Shown one piece after another: positions 58,776 to 64,000 of a stretch of 64,000 nt of DNA (position 1 is its first letter; each line of letters opens with the position of its first letter). A model generated the notes under the pieces. The model had not been told where the DNA came from and did no database searches. It worked only from the letters and a program-made list of their open reading frames with translations. This DNA is from Limimaricola sp. G21655-S1 (GTDB taxonomy: Bacteria; Pseudomonadota; Alphaproteobacteria; Rhodobacterales; Rhodobacteraceae). The position numbers were made by a program, and so were the translations under genes. The stretch spans positions 376,007 through 440,006 of the forward strand of contig NZ_JAPWGO010000001.1 in the NCBI RefSeq assembly GCF_027213785.1, read 5' to 3'.

Positions 58776-60284
58776 TCAGCCCGCCTGCCGCTCAATCCGC
58801 GCGCGCGGCAGGCGCAGCACGATCCGGCAGCCCTCGGCGCCGACCTCTCGCGAGAACCCCCCGCCCAGCCGTCCCTCGACCATCAGCCTGATCAGCTGGC
58901 TGCCGAACCCGGAGCGGTCGCTCTCGGGAAGCGCGTCGAGCGACGCGGCCCGGCTCTCCCGCCAGTCGATCACCAGCTCCTCGGTCTCTGGGCACATCAC
59001 GGTCCGGATCGCGAGCCGGCTGCCTTCGCCGAAGCCGCCGTATTTCAGCGCGTTGGTAGCCAGCTCGTGGAACACCAGCGACAGCGGCATCACGCTTTCG
59101 CTGTCCACGAACAGGTCCGGCACCTCGATGTCACGCGCGCCGTTCTCGGGCAGAAGACCGATTGAATCCCGGATCAGCGCCGCCAGATCCGCACCGGTTT
59201 CGGCCTCCTCGATCGCCATGCGATTGGCCTGTCCCACGGCGGTGACGCGGCCGAGAAACGCCTCGCTCAGCTCCTCGATGCTGGCGGCCTGGCGGGCGCA
59301 GCTGCGATAGATCGCCGAGAGGACGGTCAGGCTGTTGCCGACCCGGTGGATCAGCTCGCGGCGCAGCGTCTCGCGGCGCTCGGCGCCTTCCTTGCGGCGG
59401 ATCGCGAGGCCGAGATGGCTGCCCACCGTCTGCAGCATTCGCAGGAAGGCCGGATCGAGCCGGGATTGCGCGGTGCCGTAGAATTCGAGCACGGCGTGCA
59501 TTTCGCCGCTATGCAGGATCGGCAGGGCGATGCCGCGCGTGAGGCCGACCTGCTCGAACACGTCGCGGCGCAGGAAATTCGCATCATCCGGCAAATGCGA
59601 CTCCACCACCAGCCGGCCCTCGGCCCAGGCGCGGCCGGGCAACCCGATGCCGGGTGTGAAGCGCTGGGCTTCGGTGGCCTCGCAGATCGGGGCGTAGCAC
59701 GTGTCACGCAGATGCCAGATGCCCGAGGGTGCGAGGTGGCGGGCCGCGCCCGCCCCACGCGCGACGAAGAGATGTCCGGCCTCGAGCCCGGCGATCTCGC
59801 AGACCTCCTGCAGGCAGTACCGGGTGAACTCCTCGAAGGAGATCTCTTCCAGCAGTTTCTGGGCGACCCGCAGCAGGATCTCGGCCTCCTGGGCGCGGGC
59901 CTCCTGCTCGTGGCGGTGCGCCTCTTCGGCGGCGAGACTGCGGATGAAGGCATAGAACACCGGCGGCGCATCCGCCTCCTCGACCGGAAGGATCGACAGC
60001 TCGACCGGGAACTCGGTCCCCTCGCGATCGAGCGCGGTGATCCGCACCCGCTGCTCCAGCACCGGCCCCTCGCCGGTGGCAAGGTAATGCGCGAGCCCCT
60101 TCGCATGGGCGGCGCGGTATTGCTGCGGGACGATGAGATCGTCCATCATCGCGCCCATGGCCTCGGCGCGGCTGCGGCCGAACATGGCCTCGGCCGACCC
60201 GTTCCAAGCGATGACGCGGCCCTCGTGATCCATCCCGACCACGGCGTCGAGCGCGCGGTCGAATAGCGCCTCAAGGTGCTGCAT
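58776..60284 (-). CDS. HWE-family sensor histidine kinase with PAS and GAF domains
   Basis: 502 residues, no TM segment. PAS domain (about 1-115, [18 protein letters not shown]), GAF domain (about 150-300, with [14 protein letters not shown]), then an HWE kinase core: [16 protein letters not shown] (phospho-His), [12 protein letters not shown] (N box), DWRESR (the W-x-E of the family) and GFGSQLI. A soluble light, redox or ligand sensor is suggested; a LOV-type Cys is not evident in the PAS. No response regulator is adjacent. HWE kinases typically act in general stress or light responses of alphaproteobacteria. Confidence 0.88.
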   Translation of the reverse strand: MQHLEALFDRALDAVVGMDHEGRVIAWNGSAEAMFGRSRAEAMGAMMDDLIVPQQYRAAHAKGLAHYLATGEGPVLEQRVRITALDREGTEFPVELSILPVEEADAPPVFYAFIRSLAAEEAHRHEQEARAQEAEILLRVAQKLLEEISFEEFTRYCLQEVCEIAGLEAGHLFVARGAGAARHLAPSGIWHLRDTCYAPICEATEAQRFTPGIGLPGRAWAEGRLVVESHLPDDANFLRRDVFEQVGLTRGIALPILHSGEMHAVLEFYGTAQSRLDPAFLRMLQTVGSHLGLAIRRKEGAERRETLRRELIHRVGNSLTVLSAIYRSCARQAASIEELSEAFLGRVTAVGQANRMAIEEAETGADLAALIRDSIGLLPENGARDIEVPDLFVDSESVMPLSLVFHELATNALKYGGFGEGSRLAIRTVMCPETEELVIDWRESRAASLDALPESDRSGFGSQLIRLMVEGRLGGGFSREVGAEGCRIVLRLPRARIERQAG

Positions 60285-60423
60285 GGTTTTTGGGCTCCCC
60301 TGCTCCCTAGTCGCGATAGAGCCGGATTGCGGCGCTGTCGAGGAGACGTCGCGCGGGGCGGGGCCAACCTTAGGTCAGGGCCGGGGCGGGGTGGGCGTTC
60401 GGGGCGGGGCCCGGGCAGGGCGA

Positions 60424-60452
60424 TTGACCAGGGCCATGGCTTGCGCCTATGC
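60424..60452 (+). promoter_or_regulatory. Predicted promoter of prmA
   Basis: TTGACC at 60424-60429 and CTATGC at 60447-60452 are 17 bases apart, ending 32 bases before the prmA ATG. Confidence 0.55.
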
Positions 60453-60484
60453 CGCGCCCGAGCCCCTTGCCCGGAGTACAGCCG

Positions 60485-61357
60485 ATGCCCGTCTTCACCG
60501 CGATCACCCAGCTCGACGACCAGCGCCGCGGCGAGATACTCTCGGAGGCGCTCGAAGAGTTCGAGCCCACGCCCTACGGCACCGGCGTGTTCGAAATCGA
60601 GGATGGCTCGGGCCTGTTCGAGGTCACCGCCTATTTCGAGGAGGCCCCCGACGGGGTGGCGCTCGACCTGCTGGCGGCGAGCCACGGCGCGAAGCCGTTC
60701 CTGGTGTCGGAAGTGCCCGATCAGGACTGGGTCGCCAAGGTGCGCCGCGACCTCTCGCCGGTCGAGGCGGGCCGCTTCTTCGTCCATGGCAGCCACGACG
60801 CCGACCGCGTGCCCGAGGGCGCCATCCCGCTCTTGATCGAGGCGGCGATGGCTTTCGGCACCGGGCATCACGGCACCACGCTGGGCTGCCTCAAGGCGCT
60901 CGACGCGCTGGCTGCCGAGGGCGCAACGCCGGCGCGCGTCGCCGATATCGGCTGCGGCACCGCCGTGCTCGCCATGGCGGCGGCGCGGGTCTGGCCCGAG
61001 GCGCGGGTGATGGCTTCGGATATCGACGCGGTGGCGGTCGAGGTGGCCGAGGCCAACCTCGCGGCGAACGGCATGGCGGGGCAGGTGGAATGCTTGGAAG
61101 CGGCGGGGTTCGAGCACGAGGCGCTCGAGGCGGCGGCACCTTTCGATCTGGTCTTCGCCAACATCCTCAAGGGGCCGCTGGTGGCGCTTGCCCCCGAGAT
61201 GGCGCAGAAGGTGGCCTCCGGCGGCCGGGTGATCCTGTCCGGGATCCTCAACGAGCAGGCCGATGCGGTCGAGGCGGTCTATGTCGAGAACGGCTTCGCC
61301 CGGGCCGGGCGCGCGAGCCACGGCGAATGGACCACGCTCGACATGAAGCACGGCTGA
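60485..61357 (+). CDS. prmA: Ribosomal protein L11 methyltransferase
   Basis: 290 residues. N-terminal ACT-like substrate domain (to about 105), then SAM domain with AFGTGHHGTT, VADIGCGTAVLAMAAA and the catalytic-site NILKGPLVALAPEM. It trimethylates L11 lysines/N-terminus; the modification is non-essential in known species. ATG 60485 is used; a longer in-frame opening upstream (60449) would start before or at the predicted mRNA start. It has its own promoter. Confidence 0.93.
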   Translation: MPVFTAITQLDDQRRGEILSEALEEFEPTPYGTGVFEIEDGSGLFEVTAYFEEAPDGVALDLLAASHGAKPFLVSEVPDQDWVAKVRRDLSPVEAGRFFVHGSHDADRVPEGAIPLLIEAAMAFGTGHHGTTLGCLKALDALAAEGATPARVADIGCGTAVLAMAAARVWPEARVMASDIDAVAVEVAEANLAANGMAGQVECLEAAGFEHEALEAAAPFDLVFANILKGPLVALAPEMAQKVASGGRVILSGILNEQADAVEAVYVENGFARAGRASHGEWTTLDMKHG

Positions 61358-61425
61358 GCCGAACCATGTCGCCGCGATGGCGTCGCGCCGCATTCCCGCC
61401 GGAAATTGGCGTCGCTGCCATAATC

Positions 61426-61490
61426 TTGCCATGATCTGGCAATAGTCCTGACAAGGTGAGGTGGGGGCACCTCGCCAGGACTGCTTGCCA
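61426..61490. promoter_or_regulatory. Nested inverted repeats with TTGCCA/TGGCAA before the 61490 gene
   Basis: TTGCCA-N5-TGGCAA (61426-61442) is a perfect dyad. The second half also pairs, as TGGCAA-x-AGTCCTG (61437-61450), with CAGGACT-xx-TTGCCA (61476-61490), forming a long hairpin whose end overlaps the ATG at 61490. It could be an operator array or an RNA hairpin that controls translation of the small gene. Confidence 0.45.
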
Positions 61491-61840
61491 TGTATCGTGT
61501 TTCGCCGAGCTTCGAAGCCCGTCTCAACCGGATCGAGTTTCGCAATCGCCGCCTGTCGAGAGGCGTCGAGCATTACGTGCTCGATGACGGTCTCATCGTC
61601 GCCATGCCGCGGCGTCGCCCCGGCACGGCCCTCGCCTTCCTGATCGTGTTGCTTCTGCCCTTGGTGACCGCTCTCGGCGCCAAGAGCTTCCTGCTTGCCC
61701 GCTTCGATGCCGTCGCGCTTGAGGAACTGCTGTCGCGCTTCGAAGCGATGGGCGAGACGGGCAAGGCGCTGCTCTGGCTGATGCAGCCGGAGCCGCTGAC
61801 CGCAGCGCTGTCACAGCTGTTGACGGGACTCCTCGGCTGA
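61490..61840 (+). CDS. Small single-pass membrane protein, unknown function
   Basis: 116 residues. A basic cytoplasmic N-terminal part (1-48), one TM helix at about 49-66 (LAFLIVLLLPLVTALGA), then an amphipathic C-terminal region. The start at 61490 has GGACTGCTTGCC upstream, a poor SD; it sits in the foot of a hairpin (61437-61490). I do not recognise a family, though the clean reading frame, isolated position and regulatory-looking upstream DNA support a real gene. Convergent with prs. Confidence 0.6.
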   Translation: MYRVSPSFEARLNRIEFRNRRLSRGVEHYVLDDGLIVAMPRRRPGTALAFLIVLLLPLVTALGAKSFLLARFDAVALEELLSRFEAMGETGKALLWLMQPEPLTAALSQLLTGLLG

Positions 61841-61859
61841 GGGCCCCGCCCTGCGGCGC

Positions 61860-62879
61860 TCAGTCCGCCGCGTACATGCCTTCGTAGATCGGCGTCAGGG
61901 TCTCGTGCTCGAACAGCGACGAGACGCTGGTGCCGTTCCAGATGTTGAGGATCGCCTGGGCGAACATCGGCGCGGTCGGCACGATGCGGATGTTCGGGGC
62001 GCTGCGCACCGCCTCGGTCGGCTCGATCGAGTCGGTGATCACCAGCGACTTCATCACGGATTTCTCGATCCGACTCACCGCCGGGCCCGACAGCACGCCG
62101 TGGGTGATGTAGCTGTGCACCTCGGTGGCGCCGGCCTCCATCAGCGTCTCGGCCGCCTTGCACAGCGTGCCGGCGGTGTCGCAGATGTCGTCGACGATGA
62201 TGCAGGCCTTGCCCGAGACGTCGCCGATCACGGTCATCTCGGCCACTTCGCCGGCCTTTTCGCGGCGCTTGTCGACGATCGCCAGCGGTGCGCCGATGCG
62301 CTTGGCCAGCTCGCGGGCGCGGGCGACGCCGCCGACATCGGGCGAAACCACCATGACCTCGTCGCGCCGGCCCTTGAAGTGATGCGCGACGTCGAGCGCG
62401 AAGATCGGCGCGGCGTAGAGGTTGTCGACGGGGATGTCGAAGAAGCCCTGGATCTGGGCCGCGTGCAGGTCCATGGTCAGCACCCGCTCGATCCCGGCCT
62501 CGGCGATCAGGTTGGCGACGAGCTTGGCCGAGATCGGCGTGCGCGCCTTGGCGCGGCGGTCCTGACGGGCATAGCCGAAATAGGGAATCACGGCGGTGAT
62601 CCGCGCCGCCGAGGAGCGCCGCAGCGCGTCGGCCATGATCAGCAGTTCCATCAGGTTGTCGTTGGCCGGGTTCGAGGTCGGCTGGATGATGAACATGTCC
62701 TCGCCGCGGACGTTCTCGTAGACCTCGACGAAGATCTCCTGGTCGTTGAACCGCTCGATCCTTGCGTCGACGAGACCGACATTCATGCCCCGGTGCATCG
62801 ACATGCGGCGTGCGACCGCCTGGGCGAGGGGTTTGTTGGCGTTACCGGCGATCAGCTTCGGCTCGTTCAGGGTGGGCAT
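61860..62879 (-). CDS. prs: Ribose-phosphate pyrophosphokinase
   Basis: 339 residues, the length usual for Rhodobacter-type PRPP synthetase (slightly longer than E. coli's 315). Conserved blocks: [28 protein letters not shown] (ATP), [13 protein letters not shown], and the ribose-5-phosphate loop [10 protein letters not shown]. It makes PRPP for nucleotides, His, Trp and NAD. ATG 62879 is used with AAGGATG upstream. An inserted region near 215 and the N-terminal extension are unremarkable. Divergent from the DsbA-fold gene. Confidence 0.96.
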   Translation of the reverse strand: MPTLNEPKLIAGNANKPLAQAVARRMSMHRGMNVGLVDARIERFNDQEIFVEVYENVRGEDMFIIQPTSNPANDNLMELLIMADALRRSSAARITAVIPYFGYARQDRRAKARTPISAKLVANLIAEAGIERVLTMDLHAAQIQGFFDIPVDNLYAAPIFALDVAHHFKGRRDEVMVVSPDVGGVARARELAKRIGAPLAIVDKRREKAGEVAEMTVIGDVSGKACIIVDDICDTAGTLCKAAETLMEAGATEVHSYITHGVLSGPAVSRIEKSVMKSLVITDSIEPTEAVRSAPNIRIVPTAPMFAQAILNIWNGTSVSSLFEHETLTPIYEGMYAAD

Positions 62880-62932
62880 CAAGCGGCATCCTTGGCAGGC
62901 TTGGGCAGCCCCGCAGCGGGGCGGCGGACAGA

Positions 62933-62960
62933 TTGACACCGCCTAGCACAGCCCTAGCAT
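62933..62960 (+). promoter_or_regulatory. Predicted promoter of the HCCA isomerase-like gene
   Basis: TTGACA at 62933-62938 and TAGCAT at 62955-62960 are 16 bases apart. Two CCTAGCA direct repeats (62942-62948, 62953-62959) overlap the spacer and -10, one helical turn apart, as an activator/repressor site would be. The space also serves divergent prs. Confidence 0.5.
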
Positions 62961-63005
62961 GGCGCAAACCTGCCCGATGGGCGGTAACGCCCGGGGAGGG
63001 GCTCG

Positions 63006-63605
63006 ATGCCTAGGATCGACTACTTTTTCGCGACGCTGTCGCCTTACGTCTACATCGCGGGAACCCGGCTCGAGGAAATCGCCGCCAAGCACGGGGCCGA
63101 AATCTCCTACAAGCCGATGGACGTGATGGCGCTGTTTCCACGCTCGGGCGGCCAGCTGCCGAAGGACCGGCATCCGAGCCGGCTCGAATACCGCAAGCAG
63201 GAGATGCGGCGTCAGGCCAAGAAGGCGGGGCTGCCGCTGGTGATGCGGCCCGCCAACTGGCCGACCAACGCCGCGCCCTCGTCCTATGCGATCATCAACG
63301 CGCAGCGGGCCGGCGGCGGCGATATGGGGCGGCTGGTGCATGCGATCACGCGCTCCTGCTGGGCCGAGGAAAAGGACATCGCGCAGGAGGACGTGATCCG
63401 CGAGGCGCTCGAGGAGGCGGGCTTCGATCCGGATCTGGCCGAGAGCAACCTGATGCTCGCTGCGGATGAATACGCGCAGAACCTCGAAGAGGCGGTGCGG
63501 CGCGGCGTCTTCGGCTCGCCCTTCTACATCACCGACACCGACGAACGGTTCTGGGGCCAGGACCGGCTGTCGGATCTCGAACTGCACCTGTCGGGAAGGC
63601 TCTGA
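63006..63605 (+). CDS. 2-hydroxychromene-2-carboxylate isomerase/DsbA-like thioredoxin-fold protein
   Basis: 199 residues. IDYFFATLSPYVYIAG places Ser12 where DsbA has its first Cys, as in glutathione-dependent HCCA isomerases (kappa-class GST). NWPTNAAPSSYAIINAQ and GVFGSPFYITDTDERFWGQDRL are the other conserved blocks. HCCA isomerase acts in naphthalene degradation, but most chromosomal homologues have unknown glutathione-dependent roles. ATG 63006 has GGAGGGG upstream. Convergent with the threonine aldolase gene. Confidence 0.88.
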   Translation: MPRIDYFFATLSPYVYIAGTRLEEIAAKHGAEISYKPMDVMALFPRSGGQLPKDRHPSRLEYRKQEMRRQAKKAGLPLVMRPANWPTNAAPSSYAIINAQRAGGGDMGRLVHAITRSCWAEEKDIAQEDVIREALEEAGFDPDLAESNLMLAADEYAQNLEEAVRRGVFGSPFYITDTDERFWGQDRLSDLELHLSGRL

Positions 63606-63635
63606 CGGGGGCGGGGGGCTTCGACGGCCCCTCGT

Positions 63636-64000
63636 TCAGCCGAGCAGCGACAGGAATCGCGCGACGCGCTCCTCGCCCAGAGACCAGTCGCAGACCATGC
63701 GCGCGGTGAGTCGCTCGGCCGGGTCGCCCGCCATCGGATCGCCATCCATCACGTAGAAATCGGCGCCGGCCTCGATCAGCCGCCGCAGCGTGGCGCGGGG
63801 CAGGGCGACGAAGACGAGATTGGCCTCGGCCGGATGCAGGATCTCCGCCTCCGGATGGGCGCGCAGCCCCGCCACCAGCTTGTTGCAGGCGGCGTTGGCC
63901 CGGCGCGCCAGATCGTGCCAGAGGTCCCCCGCGAGATAGGCCTCCATCTGCGCCGAGAGAAACCGGTGCTTGGAGAACAAATGCCCGCCGCGCTTGCGGC
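63636..64000 (-). CDS. ltaE: Low-specificity L-threonine aldolase, C-terminal part (cut by window edge)
   Basis: The frame is open to the window end, so the N-terminal about two thirds is missing. The visible part starts RKRGGHLFSKHRFLSAQMEAYL, matching the block after the PLP-Lys in the beta-eliminating lyase family, and continues with WHDLARRANAAC. LHPAEANLVFV is the typical small-domain strand. The enzyme splits L-threonine to glycine and acetaldehyde. A TTG at 63980 is not a true start because family sequence continues upstream. Confidence 0.85.
   Translation of the reverse strand, partial: RKRGGHLFSKHRFLSAQMEAYLAGDLWHDLARRANAACNKLVAGLRAHPEAEILHPAEANLVFVALPRATLRRLIEAGADFYVMDGDPMAGDPAERLTARMVCDWSLGEERVARFLSLLG

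Overview
This window is high-GC chromosomal DNA of an alphaproteobacterium, very probably order Rhodobacterales (Rhodobacter/Roseobacter group). The evidence is a compact atpHAGDC operon without the Fo genes, an Agrobacterium/Rhodobacter-type phosphatidylcholine synthase, DUF1467 and DUF2125 proteins, a methylmalonyl-CoA epimerase, an HWE-family histidine kinase and dense short operons with ATGA overlaps. The genus cannot be fixed from the sequence alone. I see no rRNA, tRNA, CRISPR array, insertion sequence, prophage or plasmid function, so this is core chromosome rather than an island.

Layout. 1-3.5 kb: end of an aldo/keto reductase, a class III CoA-transferase, an LpxR-like outer-membrane deacylase, and rpsD with a long structured leader. 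3.5-13.4 kb: an orphan membrane protein; the coupled run hisC-tyrC-extensin-like peptidase; DUF2125 protein; ChaC-type cyclotransferase; a MotA-like/MotB-like pair with a very long coiled coil; an M23 endopeptidase. 13.5-23.6 kb: clpA with a heat-shock type promoter, gloB, a methyltransferase, atpHAGDC, an H-type lectin protein and a small membrane protein. 23.6-34.4 kb: ettA, an AI-2E-type permease, an L-glyceraldehyde-3-phosphate reductase homologue, a minimal prepilin peptidase, nitroreductase-EI24, DUF1467-mce, a receiver protein, and a DUF1800-DUF1501 pair. 34.4-45.3 kb: tamB-tamA, both on TTG starts, truA, and ycjX-ycjF. 45.4-55.6 kb: truncated haemoglobin, ileS with a possible leaderless leader peptide, EamA transporter, pcs, xerC-DUF484, transaldolase-like aldolase, priA. 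55.6-64 kb: YdeI-like protein, cupin, MFS transporter, msrA, HWE kinase, prmA, a small membrane protein behind nested inverted repeats, prs, an HCCA-isomerase-like protein, and the end of a threonine aldolase.

Functional themes. Many genes build or service the envelope: TamA/TamB, the LpxR-like protein, M23 and M15-like peptidases, the stator-like pair and Pcs. Others cover translation (rpsD, ileS, ettA, truA, prmA), energy (F1-ATPase), precursor synthesis (hisC, tyrC, prs) and genome maintenance (priA, xerC).

No clear new multi-gene system such as a defence island is visible. The best leads are (i) the MotA/MotB-like pair whose MotB partner carries about 500 residues of coiled coil, (ii) a tandem 106-codon repeat expansion inside tamB, (iii) an intergenic motif TTGCGTATT that follows hairpins and may be a non-canonical terminator tail, and (iv) a 16-codon, apparently leaderless reading frame with two Ile codons at the predicted ileS transcription start.
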